In this document: positions 51,438 through 60,461 of the stretch, one piece after another
Numbering within the stretch: the stretch's first letter is position 1
Layout: every line of letters starts with the position of its first letter
Origin: Hippea alviniae EP5-r
Lineage (GTDB): Bacteria; Campylobacterota_A; Desulfurellia; Desulfurellales; Hippeaceae
Assembly: GCF_000420385.1 (NCBI RefSeq)
Contig: NZ_ATUV01000001.1
Span: 248,001 to 312,000, forward strand
DNA: 64,000 nucleotides
Reading direction: 5' to 3'
Position numbers and translations under genes: made by a program
The notes under the pieces: model-generated
Database searches by the model: none
Told to the model about the DNA's origin: nothing
Seen by the model: the letters and a program-made list of their open reading frames with translations, nothing else

Positions 51438-52315
51438 AGTGCACAAGGTGTAAAAAAGAAGCCGAAGTCGAACTGAAGAGTCATAACGCAGCATTCTGCA
51501 GAGACTGTTTTCTTGAGTTTTTTTACAGGCAGATTACAAAGGGCATAAAGCAGTTTAAGATGTTCTCAAAGAAGGATAGGCTTCTTGTTGCTGTATCGGG
51601 TGGCAAGGATTCGATGGCACTTTGGGATGCTTTAATTGAGCTTGGTTATAATGTTGAAGGCCTGTTTATAAACTTGGGTATTGATAAATTTAGCGATGCA
51701 GCTGAAGAAAAGGTTAAAGCATTTGCCAGCTCGAAGGGTGTAAAGCTCAATATTGTCGATTTGAAAAAGGAAGGGATACCGATACCCGAAGTTGTCAAAA
51801 AGACAAGAAAGGTGCCTTGTGCTATATGTGGTCAGATTAAGCGTTATTATTTTAATAAAGTTGGTTTAGATGGTGGGTTTGATGTTTTGATAACAGGCCA
51901 CAATTTAGACGATGAGACAAGCAGGCTCTTTTCAAATACGCTGCATTGGAAGATTGAGTATCTGCAAGACCAAAAACCCTTACTTCCAAGTGAGAATGGT
52001 CTATTGAGGAAGGCAAAGCCAATGTGGAGATTGACAGAGTTTGAAACTGCCGTTTATGCTTTTTTTAGAAAGATAGATTATCTTGAGATGAGTTGTCCGT
52101 TTAGCAAGGGTGCAACATTTAGCCAGTATAAAAGGCATCTTAATGCCATAGAGTATGAGTCGCCAGGAACAAAGATAGACTTTTATCAGAGTTTTTTTAA
52201 AAATATGTTGCCGATTTTGGAAGAGAAGAGAGAAAAAGTGGTGAATTTCTGTAAAAATTGCGGTTATCCTACATTTGGTGAACTTTGCACGGTTTGCAGA
52301 TTGAAGATGCTGTAG
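51434..52315 (+). CDS. ttuA: TtuA-like tRNA 2-thiolation enzyme
   Basis: The 293-residue protein belongs to the TtcA/TtuA group. It has an N-terminal zinc-binding set (CTRC, CRDC within residues 2-29) and the PP-loop VAVSGGKDSMALW near 52-64. Cluster-binding cysteines lie in PCAICG near 132-137 and in SCPFSK near 219-224. A C-terminal zinc ribbon (CKNCGYP, CTVC) closes it. TtuA uses a [4Fe-4S] cluster to put sulfur on U54 of tRNA, stabilising it in thermophiles. Pairing with the carrier gene supports TtuA over TtcA or Ncs6-type roles. Confidence 0.85.
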   Translation: MKCTRCKKEAEVELKSHNAAFCRDCFLEFFYRQITKGIKQFKMFSKKDRLLVAVSGGKDSMALWDALIELGYNVEGLFINLGIDKFSDAAEEKVKAFASSKGVKLNIVDLKKEGIPIPEVVKKTRKVPCAICGQIKRYYFNKVGLDGGFDVLITGHNLDDETSRLFSNTLHWKIEYLQDQKPLLPSENGLLRKAKPMWRLTEFETAVYAFFRKIDYLEMSCPFSKGATFSQYKRHLNAIEYESPGTKIDFYQSFFKNMLPILEEKREKVVNFCKNCGYPTFGELCTVCRLKML

Positions 52316-54232
52316 ATGTTTTACTATTATGTCCTTTTTCCTTTGGCTATAAATGGTGGATTTGTATATGAGTCTAAACAAGAGATAGAGCTCGGCAGAA
52401 GGGTTGTTGTTGATTTTAAATCAAAGAAGCGTATCGGTATCGTATGGAAGGAGAGCCAAAAACCCGAATATGAGACAAAAGAGATTCTTAGTCTGCTCGA
52501 TGATAGGGCGATTTTGAACGAAGAATTCATTGAGACGCTTAAGTTTTTCTCATTTTACTATTTAAGCTATGAAGGTTTGCTTCTTAGAAGTTCGCTTCCG
52601 AAAAGGATTTTTTCGACATTTGAAGATATTGAGCTTAAAAAAGAGAGTGTTGAAGTTAGTATAAACCCTTCTGCTTTTGAACTTACAGAAGAGCAGAAAA
52701 AGATTGTTGAAAGTATAAGTCTTAACAGTTTCAGTGTTAATCTAATTTTTGGTGTTACTGGTTCTGGTAAGACAGAAGTTTATTTAAGGCTTATTGATAA
52801 GGTTTTAGAAAGTGGCAAAAAGGCTATAGTTCTTGTGCCTGAGATAGCTTTAACACCGCAGTATATTGAGATTTTTAAAGAGAGATTCGATGAAAGCTTA
52901 ATAAGTGTTATTCATTCAAGATTGACACCAAGGCAGCGATTTTTAAACTGGATAGAGTTTAATAATTCAAGAAAAAGGATTCTTATAGGCACAAGGTCTG
53001 CCGTATTTGTTAATTTTTCCGATGTCGGGATAGTTGTTGTTGATGAAGAGAATGACGAGTCGTATAAACAGGAGAGTGAGCCAACATATAACGCTAAGGA
53101 TATTGCCATATACAGGGCAAAAAAGCTTAATATTCCTGTTGTGTTGAGTTCAGCAACGCCTTCGGTTGAGAGTTTCTATAAGGCAGAAGAAGGAAAATTT
53201 AGGTTATTTAGGCTTACAAAACGGGTGATGGAGTTGGAATTGCCGAAGGTTGAATTTGTTAAGTTGGAAGATAAAGAGATGTTTAGTGATTACACAATTG
53301 AAGCTATAAAAGAGACGCTAAAAGAGAACAAAACCGTTGCCGTTTTAGTCAACAGAAGGGGCTTTGCCGAATATATGGTTTGTGAAGATTGTGGTTATGT
53401 TTTTTTGTGTCCGAACTGCAGCGTCTCTTTGACATACCACAAAGAAGATAATTCTCTAAGATGCCACTGGTGTGAAGCAAGGTTTGATATTCCTTCTGTT
53501 TGTCCTAAATGCGGCTCAGCCAACCTATCTATTCGTGGTGTCGGTTCTGAGAAGGTTGTTGAAGCTTTAAAATCCATTTTTCCAGACAAAACAATAGAGC
53601 GTTTCGATAGGGATTCAACTTCCAAAAAAGGTGAATTTGAAAGGATTATAACAGCTTTAAGGGAAGGCAGGATAGATATACTCGTTGGAACTCAGATGCT
53701 ATCAAAAGGTCATGATATATCTAAAATAGGTCTTGTTGTTGTAGCAGAGCTTGAGTCTTTGTTTGTTATGCCGGATTTTAGGGCAACAGAAAGAGCTTTA
53801 TCGCTTATTATTCAAACGGCTGGTAGAAGCGGAAGGAGAGAAGCAGGACAGGTTATAATTCAAACAGTATCGGATAGTCCGCCTTTTGAAGAGTATATAA
53901 GAAACCACGATTTTGAATCTTTTTTGAAGAGTGAGATTGCAACAAGAAAAGCGTTTCTTTATCCGCCTTTTAGCAGGATTATAAGAATTATTGCAGAGAA
54001 GAGAAAAAAGGATGCTGCTTATGAGCTAATCTGCGATGTAAAGTCAAAGATAGAAGGAAAGCTCAATGTTGTTGGCCCAACAAGGTGTCCTATATTTAAG
54101 TTGAGAAACAGATACAGGTATCATCTGTTGATAAAGAGTTTCTCTGCTCTTAAGGATATATCCATTCTAAGGGAGATTATTGGTTTTAAAGATGGCATCC
54201 ATTTTGATGTTGACCCAGTAAATTTTTTTTAA
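52316..54232 (+). CDS. priA: Primosomal replication restart helicase PriA
   Basis: The 638-residue helicase starts directly after the ttuA stop. A short N-terminal 3'-end-binding domain is followed by Walker [15 protein letters not shown] near 143-156 and Walker B VVVDEEND near 240-247. The zinc-binding cysteine block ([25 protein letters not shown]) is near 358-405. Motif VI is TAGRSGR. It is about 90 residues shorter than E. coli PriA, mostly at the N-terminus, but helicase and zinc parts are complete. Confidence 0.93.
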   Translation: MFYYYVLFPLAINGGFVYESKQEIELGRRVVVDFKSKKRIGIVWKESQKPEYETKEILSLLDDRAILNEEFIETLKFFSFYYLSYEGLLLRSSLPKRIFSTFEDIELKKESVEVSINPSAFELTEEQKKIVESISLNSFSVNLIFGVTGSGKTEVYLRLIDKVLESGKKAIVLVPEIALTPQYIEIFKERFDESLISVIHSRLTPRQRFLNWIEFNNSRKRILIGTRSAVFVNFSDVGIVVVDEENDESYKQESEPTYNAKDIAIYRAKKLNIPVVLSSATPSVESFYKAEEGKFRLFRLTKRVMELELPKVEFVKLEDKEMFSDYTIEAIKETLKENKTVAVLVNRRGFAEYMVCEDCGYVFLCPNCSVSLTYHKEDNSLRCHWCEARFDIPSVCPKCGSANLSIRGVGSEKVVEALKSIFPDKTIERFDRDSTSKKGEFERIITALREGRIDILVGTQMLSKGHDISKIGLVVVAELESLFVMPDFRATERALSLIIQTAGRSGRREAGQVIIQTVSDSPPFEEYIRNHDFESFLKSEIATRKAFLYPPFSRIIRIIAEKRKKDAAYELICDVKSKIEGKLNVVGPTRCPIFKLRNRYRYHLLIKSFSALKDISILREIIGFKDGIHFDVDPVNFF

Positions 54233-54279
54233 TAGAATTAAAAGCTGAAATAAAAATTATTGAAAGCGGGGTGATTTTA

Positions 54280-54480
54280 TTGCCAGGCGTTATCGTCGGT
54301 GAGAATGAGAGTTTTGAAGAAGCTCTCAAAAGATTTAAGAAGCAGTGTGAAAGGGCTGGGATTCTCTCTGAGATTAAGAAGAGAGAAAGGTATGAGAAAC
54401 CCAGTGAGAGAAGGAAGAAGAAACTATTAGCTGCACGCAAGAAGCTTCTTAAACGCCTTAAAATGATGAAGAAAAGGTAG
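54280..54480 (+). CDS. rpsU: Ribosomal protein bS21, TTG start
   Basis: The 66-residue protein has the S21 pattern [47 protein letters not shown], which is lysine and arginine rich. S21 proteins begin M-P-x-V, so the start is the TTG at 54280, seven bases after GGGGTGA, rather than the GTG at 54271 that lies inside the ribosome binding site. A terminator overlaps the stop codon. Confidence 0.93.
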   Translation: MPGVIVGENESFEEALKRFKKQCERAGILSEIKKRERYEKPSERRKKKLLAARKKLLKRLKMMKKR

Positions 54481-54504
54481 CGCTTAGCTGCCTTTTCTTT
54501 TCTT
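54469..54504 (+). terminator. Terminator overlapping the rpsU stop
   Basis: A 13-bp stem (54469-54481 with 54487-54499, one G-U pair) has a 5-nt loop and is followed by TTCTT. It includes the TAG stop codon of rpsU. It sits just before the NFACT start at 54508. Confidence 0.8.
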
Positions 54505-54507
54505 GTC

Positions 54508-56082
54508 ATGAATCATTACCTTTTTAAATACGCAATAGAGAAAAGCAAAAATCTTTTTTTAAATAAGCGCATAAGTTCAATTACCGTTCACACATCTTCG
54601 CTTTTTAGTATAGGTTTTAAAGATAGCGACTATTTTCTATTTGCCAATCTTTCGACAAATAACAGTTTTATTTATCCGTTTAAGAATAGGTATGGGAAGA
54701 GAAAAAAGGACGAAGTTGCATTTTTTTCGTTTCTGAAGAAGAAACTTGTAGGCTGTAGGCTTTTGAAAATAGAGCAGAGTTTCTCTGAGCGTGTTGCTCG
54801 GTTTGTTTTTGAAGATGTGCGTGGCAGTATCGTGAATAGATTTAACTTGATTTTTGAGATAATGGATAGAAATACAAATGCTGTGATTACAAATGATGAT
54901 GGTATTGTTCTATTTGCCTTTAAATCGACAGATAGGATTCAAGCAAAAAAGGTCTATGAGATGCCTGCTGTTGATATGCCTGATTTACTTAAGGATGATA
55001 TAGATATACTGCTGAAAAGGTATCGACATGGCGAAGATATTTTGGGTTTTGGTCTTGGATTGAGAAGGCTTGTTAAATCCAAAGAAGAGTTTGTTGAGTT
55101 TGTAATAAGATTAAGGGATGCTTTCAAAAAGGGAAGATTTGAACTGTGTAAATACGGCAAAGATGTGTATCCGTTCTGCTTTTTTGAAGGTGGAATAAGG
55201 GTTGATGATAATTTTCTGTTTGGTCTATTTGTTTTGAAACCAGAAGAGCAGGAGTTTGGGAATGCTAAGAATAATCTGCTGCGCATTTTAAAAAGGCGAT
55301 TGAATTCTTTGATTAGGAGACTTAAAAAGATTGACAGAGAGCTGAAAACTGCAGAAGATTTTGATAAATACAGGATATATGCAGAGAATCTGATGGCCAA
55401 TCCAAACTTGAATGTTAAGTATAAAGATTTTGTTGAAATTAGAGATATATACACCTCTTCTGTTTTTAAGATTCCACTAAACCCTGATTTGGATTTGTTT
55501 GAGAATGCTCAACACTATTTTAAAAAGTATAAAAAGGCAAAAAACAGTGTTGAGATAGTCAAAAAGAGAAGAGAAGAGACGCAGATTGAGATAGAGTTTG
55601 TTGAGCAGCTTATATTTGACTTGGAAAGGGCTTCGAATTATGATGAGCTTGAAGACGTTAGAAATATAGCGATAGGAGAGAAAATAATAAGGGAGCAGCT
55701 GAAGAGAAGAAGGGCTAAGTTTGAACCGTATGAGCATATAAAGGTCGAAGGTTTTGATGCCTATGTGGGAAAGAATGCAAGGGGGAACGATATAGTTGCC
55801 TTGAAGCTCTCATCAAAAAACGACTTGTGGTTTCATGCAAAAAATAGACCTTCGGCACACCTTGTGCTAAAGTTACCGTCAAAGTTGAAAGATGTTTCGG
55901 ATAGTGTTAAAATCGAAGCAGCCAAGCAGGTGGCATGCAGGACAAAGGCTGCAAGTGGAGAGAAGATAGAAGTGGATTATACTTTTGTTAAGAATTTAAG
56001 GAAACCTAAGGGTTTTAAAACGGGAATGGTTATCTATACGAACTTTAAAACCATAACGGTGGAGAAAAATGAGTGTAATTGA
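54508..56082 (+). CDS. NFACT/RqcH-like ribosome quality control protein
   Basis: This 524-residue protein has NFACT-N at the start, a long central coiled coil (about 250-400, with ENLMANPNLNVKYKDF and LDLFENAQHYFKKYKKAK), and a C-terminal NFACT-R domain. NFACT-R is recognisable by NDLWFHAKNRPSAHLVLKL and GEKIEVDYTFVKNLRKPKGFKTGMV. Family members (RqcH, Rqc2, formerly fibronectin-binding proteins) bind stalled 50S-peptidyl-tRNA complexes and add alanine tails. No ribosome binding site is seen. It overlaps the next gene by 14 bases. Confidence 0.9.
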   Translation: MNHYLFKYAIEKSKNLFLNKRISSITVHTSSLFSIGFKDSDYFLFANLSTNNSFIYPFKNRYGKRKKDEVAFFSFLKKKLVGCRLLKIEQSFSERVARFVFEDVRGSIVNRFNLIFEIMDRNTNAVITNDDGIVLFAFKSTDRIQAKKVYEMPAVDMPDLLKDDIDILLKRYRHGEDILGFGLGLRRLVKSKEEFVEFVIRLRDAFKKGRFELCKYGKDVYPFCFFEGGIRVDDNFLFGLFVLKPEEQEFGNAKNNLLRILKRRLNSLIRRLKKIDRELKTAEDFDKYRIYAENLMANPNLNVKYKDFVEIRDIYTSSVFKIPLNPDLDLFENAQHYFKKYKKAKNSVEIVKKRREETQIEIEFVEQLIFDLERASNYDELEDVRNIAIGEKIIREQLKRRRAKFEPYEHIKVEGFDAYVGKNARGNDIVALKLSSKNDLWFHAKNRPSAHLVLKLPSKLKDVSDSVKIEAAKQVACRTKAASGEKIEVDYTFVKNLRKPKGFKTGMVIYTNFKTITVEKNECN

Positions 56083-56620
56083 TATAGCGCTTGGCATTTT
56101 TATACTTGTTTTGGCAATAAGGGGAATGATAAGAGGTATCGTTAGAGAAGTGTTCGGCCTTGCTGCTTTGATTTTGGGTGTTGTTGCTTCTAATATGTTT
56201 GGAAGGAGTTTTGGTCATTACATAGCAACTCATCTTACTGTTACGCCTACCGTTGCTTATGCTTTTGGTTTTTTTGTTATGTTTATTGTGGTTTATCTTG
56301 TTCTTCTTCTTGTTGGTTATGTTATCTCTTCAATCCTTAAAAAGATAGAGTTGGGTTGGCTTGATAGACTGCTTGGCCTTGCCTTTGGTTCTGCCAAAGC
56401 CTTGTTTTTTATAGCTATTGTGGTGTTTCTGTGCGAGAGTTTTCCGTTTTTGAAGGGCTTTGGAGAGCAGTTTAGGAAGGATTCACAGATTTATGCCTTT
56501 GTGAAGGGAAATATCGTTGATAAAACGGATGTTATGAGAGTTATAAACGGTTTAAAAATAAAAGGATTTAAAAGTTCAAAAAGCAACCTTGAGCTTATAG
56601 TGGAGGAGAAAGATGCGTAA
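56069..56620 (+). CDS. CvpA family membrane protein
   Basis: The 183-residue protein has four hydrophobic segments in the first 125 residues and the CvpA pattern (IDIALGIFILVLAIRGMIRGIVREVFGLAALILGV, GWLDRLLGLAFGSAKALFF). Known members affect colicin V export and envelope homeostasis. The start follows GGAG within the NFACT gene. It is followed by an M23 peptidase with an 8-base overlap, which suggests envelope work. Confidence 0.88.
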   Translation: MSVIDIALGIFILVLAIRGMIRGIVREVFGLAALILGVVASNMFGRSFGHYIATHLTVTPTVAYAFGFFVMFIVVYLVLLLVGYVISSILKKIELGWLDRLLGLAFGSAKALFFIAIVVFLCESFPFLKGFGEQFRKDSQIYAFVKGNIVDKTDVMRVINGLKIKGFKSSKSNLELIVEEKDA

Positions 56621-57983
56621 AGGAAGGGTTCTTGTTCTTCTTATATTTCTTGTTGCTTTGGGATATGCTCTTTATCAATATACGCCTATAATTAAAAAGA
56701 ATGGGATTTCCGTGATTGTTTATAGTCCAAAGGGCTATTTCTCTGCGAATAAGGAGATAAAAATTCATGTTTCAGATGGAAACGCTGGAATTAAGAGCAT
56801 CGAAGTTAAGCTTGTTGCTATGAATACGACTATTGAGCTTGCAAAGAAGGAGTTTTCTGACAATTTTGTTAAGGAGTTTGACTTAAATTTTAAGACAAAT
56901 AAAGTTGTGCCTGAAGGAAGGGCGACATTTGTTGTTATTGTTAAAGATTACAGCAAAAACAACTATCTTAATGGCTTTGAAAAGATTGTTAAGTTTCCTG
57001 TTGTTGTGGATTCAACACCACCACAGGTTATTCTTTTGAGTGGAACTGGTAGGATTGCGATAGGTGGAACGGCTTTAGCTGTGTTTTATGCAAAGGATAA
57101 AGATTTAAAAAGTGTGTTTTTGGGTGTTAGACATGATGGTAAGTTGGAAAAGTTTAAAGCTTATCCTGCAGAGAACATCTTTGGAAACAGGCATGTCTAT
57201 ATGGCTTTTTTCACATATCCACTTTCAAAACTTAAAGACTATTCAACGGATATCTATGCAGAAGATATGGCTGGCAATTTAACCATTGTTCACATACCGG
57301 TTTACTATAGTTCTTGGAAACAGAAGGTTAGCAGGATAAACATAACAGATGCATTTATTAGGGATAAAGTTTTTGCCATCTTACAAAGAGAGAATTTACC
57401 ATTAAAGGAGAACCTTTTATCTGATTTTCTTTATGTTAACGATGTTGTTAGGGCAAATAATACAAAAAGAATAAGAGAAATATGTTCTCAATCCGTTGAT
57501 AAGATTTTGTGGAAAGGTAGGTTTGAACAGCTTAGAAATTCAGAAGTTACTGCAACTTTCAATGACAAAAGGATGTATTATTACAAAGGTAAACTTGTTG
57601 ATATTAAGTATCACAAGGGATATGACCTTGCAAGTATAAGAAATGCAAAAGTTAATGCTGCAAATTCTGGTATTGTTGTTTTTGAAGGATACTTAGGTGT
57701 TTATGGCAATGCTATGATAATAGACCATGGTATGGGTGTATTTACTCTTTACGGTCATCTTCAAAGTTTTTTGGCTAAAAAGGGTGAATTTGTAAGAAAA
57801 GGACAAATTATAGCAATTACAGACACAACGGGTCTTGCAGGCGGAGATCATTTACATTTCGATGTTCTTGTTGATGGGTATTATGTGAATCCTATAGAAT
57901 GGTGGGATTCTCATTGGATAAAAACTCATATATTGAGTGTAATTGACGAATCAAAGACCCGTTTATCGCTTATAAATCAGTGA
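56613..57983 (+). CDS. M23 (LytM-type) murein peptidase, membrane anchored
   Basis: The 456-residue protein has one N-terminal membrane helix (about 5-22). β-rich extracytoplasmic domains follow, with Ig-like pattern (STPPQVILLSGTGRI, AEDMAGNL). The C-terminal LytM domain has YHKGYDLAS with the metal-binding His and Asp near 330, TLYGHLQSF, and the HLHFDV motif near 416. It would cut peptide cross-links in the cell wall. The metal ligands are all present, so it is likely active. Confidence 0.9.
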   Translation: MRKGRVLVLLIFLVALGYALYQYTPIIKKNGISVIVYSPKGYFSANKEIKIHVSDGNAGIKSIEVKLVAMNTTIELAKKEFSDNFVKEFDLNFKTNKVVPEGRATFVVIVKDYSKNNYLNGFEKIVKFPVVVDSTPPQVILLSGTGRIAIGGTALAVFYAKDKDLKSVFLGVRHDGKLEKFKAYPAENIFGNRHVYMAFFTYPLSKLKDYSTDIYAEDMAGNLTIVHIPVYYSSWKQKVSRINITDAFIRDKVFAILQRENLPLKENLLSDFLYVNDVVRANNTKRIREICSQSVDKILWKGRFEQLRNSEVTATFNDKRMYYYKGKLVDIKYHKGYDLASIRNAKVNAANSGIVVFEGYLGVYGNAMIIDHGMGVFTLYGHLQSFLAKKGEFVRKGQIIAITDTTGLAGGDHLHFDVLVDGYYVNPIEWWDSHWIKTHILSVIDESKTRLSLINQ

Positions 57984-57988
57984 TTTAG

Positions 57989-59320
57989 ATGCTTTTTAAA
58001 AGGGTTGACCCTACAAAAGACCCTATTTTCAAAAGCATTCTCTTTTTGTCCATACCGATGATATTAGAAATGGTAGCTCAAAATATATTCAATCTTGTCG
58101 ATATGTATTTTGTGTCCCGTATTGCTTATCAGGCTATTGGTGCTTTGGTTAGCTCAAGTCTTACGATAATGCTTCTGTTTTCTGTATCCGTGGGCATATC
58201 GACAGCAACGGGTATGTATGTCGCATCACTCTGGGGGGCAAAGGAGTTTAAAAAAGCGTCTCTCTTTTTCTCTAATGTCATACTGTTTGTGATTCTGTTT
58301 GGTGCTTTTTTAAGTATCGTGTTTTATATTTTTCTTTCTGACATAGTAAGATTTGTTGGTCTTGAAGGTTTAACAGCTCAATATGCTAAGGAGTATTTAT
58401 CAGTAGCAAGTATTGGTTTTATCTTTAATTTTGTCTTTAATTTGAACAATTCAACCCTAAGGTCCATTTCTCTTCCGTCTGTTGTGCTTGGCATTATGAT
58501 ATTGAGTAATCTGTTGAATATTGTTTTAGACCCTTTGTTTATCTTTTATTTTAAGATGGGCATAAAAGGAGCGGCTCTTTCAACAATTGTTTCGGTTATT
58601 ATTGGCATTGCAATTCAGTTTTTCTATCTGTCTAAGAATAGTTTTTATGTTAAACTTAAAATGAAGGCAAAAGTTATAAAGAAGGTTTTAAAAAAGGGCA
58701 TCTTTGCATCTTTGCATCTATTGTATAGGATAGGAAGTATGCTTGTTTTGATAAAATTTGTTGGCACTATTTCACAAGAAGCTATCTCGAGTTATTCGGT
58801 TGTTATAAGGATATATCAGATACTGCTTTTTATGGTTTTTGGGCTTGCAAACACATCATTTGTTATTGTTGGTCAGAATTACGGAGCAAAAAATTATGAC
58901 AGAGCAAAGAGTGGTGCTTTCTCTGTTATTCTGTTTGGAATTTTGCTTGTTGGTGGCTTGAATGTTTTGATATATCTGTTTAAAGAGCCGATTTTATCTG
59001 TGTTTGTTGAAAACACAGAAGTCAAAAGAATAGCAGAGAGCGTTATGTTCTTTTACTTTATCAGTTATCCATTTGTTGTTGCATCAACTATTGCCGCAAG
59101 GTCTTCAATGGCTTTACATGATACGAAAAGACCGAGTATGGTTAATCTTGTAAACTTATGGTTTTTTATGCTGCCGCTTGCCTATATTCTGCAGAAGTTT
59201 TATGGCCTTGACGGTATCTGGTCTGCAATAGCTATATCGAATTTTACATCTTTTATAGCAAATGGAATGATATTAATCTTTAATCTTAAAAGGGTTAGAG
59301 ATGAAGGTTTTGTTATCTGA
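57989..59320 (+). CDS. MATE-family multidrug/cation antiporter
   Basis: The 443-residue protein has twelve membrane segments in two homologous halves. FLSIPMILEMVAQNIFNLVDMYFVSRI opens the first half and TSFVIVGQNYGAKNYDRAKSG appears in the second half, both MATE signatures. It likely exports cationic compounds using a Na+ or H+ gradient. It starts 5 bases after the peptidase stop and overlaps the deaminase gene by 20 bases. Confidence 0.92.
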   Translation: MLFKRVDPTKDPIFKSILFLSIPMILEMVAQNIFNLVDMYFVSRIAYQAIGALVSSSLTIMLLFSVSVGISTATGMYVASLWGAKEFKKASLFFSNVILFVILFGAFLSIVFYIFLSDIVRFVGLEGLTAQYAKEYLSVASIGFIFNFVFNLNNSTLRSISLPSVVLGIMILSNLLNIVLDPLFIFYFKMGIKGAALSTIVSVIIGIAIQFFYLSKNSFYVKLKMKAKVIKKVLKKGIFASLHLLYRIGSMLVLIKFVGTISQEAISSYSVVIRIYQILLFMVFGLANTSFVIVGQNYGAKNYDRAKSGAFSVILFGILLVGGLNVLIYLFKEPILSVFVENTEVKRIAESVMFFYFISYPFVVASTIAARSSMALHDTKRPSMVNLVNLWFFMLPLAYILQKFYGLDGIWSAIAISNFTSFIANGMILIFNLKRVRDEGFVI

Positions 59321-60461
59321 TTACATATTCGACGGTGAAAGGTTACTTAGGGATAAGGCTGTTGTTGTAAACAGTGGAGTTGTTGTTGATATAGATAACT
59401 TTAAAATTATAAGGAAAGCTTATCCTGAAGTTGAAGTTAAAGAGTTTTTTGGCGGTGTACTGTTTCCTGGTTTTGTTAATGCTCATGTTCACCTTGAGCT
59501 TGGTTATCTAAAGGGTAAGACAAAAAAATCCAAAGGGTTTGTTGAGTGGCTAAAGAGTATAATGGCAGCAAAAAGTGAAGATGAAAATGTGATTAGAGAG
59601 TCGATAAAGAGCGGAATAGATGAACTTCTAAAAAGCGGTGTTGGTCTTGTTGGTGATATATCGAACACACTTTTGAGTGTTGAGTATCTTGATATACACA
59701 TGCCGCAGTCGGTTGTTTTTTACGAGAATTACTCTTTGAATAGAAAAAGGGCTTGTGATGTTGTTGAAAAACTAAGAAGTAAAAGATTACTATCAAAAAG
59801 CGTTCATATCTCTGTTGTTATTCATGCTGTCTATTCAACGCATCCATGTCTTGCAGAATTCGTTTGCTCTCTTGATGATGCCTTATTCTCTATTCATTTT
59901 CTTGAGAGTGAGTTTGAGAATCAGTTTTTGAGAAATAGTGGAGAGCTGTTTGATTTTCTTGAAGGTGTTGGTCTTGTATCTGATAGATTTTACTTTGATG
60001 ATGTGTGGGATTTTCTTGAAAATACTTCATGTTTAAAGAGAAATACCATTTTCGTTCACTGCGTTGAAGCAAAAAACTATGATTTAGAAAGGATAAAAGA
60101 GCTCAACGGCACTGTCTGTTTGTGTTTGAAAAGTAATGAGTTTATCTCTTCGAAGTTGCCTGATGTTTATGGAATTTGTGCAAGTGGTGTAAATATAGCA
60201 TTTGGAACGGATAGTCTTGCAAGCAACGATAATCTAAATTTTCTTGAAGAGTTAAGGTTTACCCATAAATCTTTTCCACTTATTGAACCGGAGAAGATTT
60301 TTTCATGGTCTATATCTGGTGGTGCAAAGGCTTTGGGTGTAAAGTGGGGATTTTATAAAGGTGCTTTTTGCAAGCCCGTATTTATTTCATCAAAGATATA
60401 TTCACCACTTGCTTATATTTTAGAAGAAAAGGGGGAAGGCCCCCTTATAATTAACGCTTGA
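59301..60461 (+). CDS. Amidohydrolase, probable aminofutalosine deaminase
   Basis: This 386-residue metal-dependent hydrolase of the chlorohydrolase/ATZ-TRZ group has GFVNAHVHLELGYLKG with the HxH pair near 56-58, IHFLESE, VHC and FGTDSLASNDNL with the catalytic Asp near 303. Proteins of this length and pattern act as aminodeoxyfutalosine deaminase in the menaquinone futalosine route, but the same family also holds guanine and methylthioadenosine deaminases. No other mqn gene is in the window. The stop overlaps the convergent flgE end by 11 bases. Confidence 0.75.
   Translation: MKVLLSDYIFDGERLLRDKAVVVNSGVVVDIDNFKIIRKAYPEVEVKEFFGGVLFPGFVNAHVHLELGYLKGKTKKSKGFVEWLKSIMAAKSEDENVIRESIKSGIDELLKSGVGLVGDISNTLLSVEYLDIHMPQSVVFYENYSLNRKRACDVVEKLRSKRLLSKSVHISVVIHAVYSTHPCLAEFVCSLDDALFSIHFLESEFENQFLRNSGELFDFLEGVGLVSDRFYFDDVWDFLENTSCLKRNTIFVHCVEAKNYDLERIKELNGTVCLCLKSNEFISSKLPDVYGICASGVNIAFGTDSLASNDNLNFLEELRFTHKSFPLIEPEKIFSWSISGGAKALGVKWGFYKGAFCKPVFISSKIYSPLAYILEEKGEGPLIINA
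60429..60446 (-). terminator. Hairpin near the end of the flgE operon
   Basis: AAGGGGG (60429-60435), loop AAGG and CCCCCTT (60440-60446) form a 7-bp G+C-rich stem. Read on the minus strand it is followed by TTCTTCT, so it can terminate the flgE transcript. It lies inside the 3' end of the convergent deaminase gene. Confidence 0.55.
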
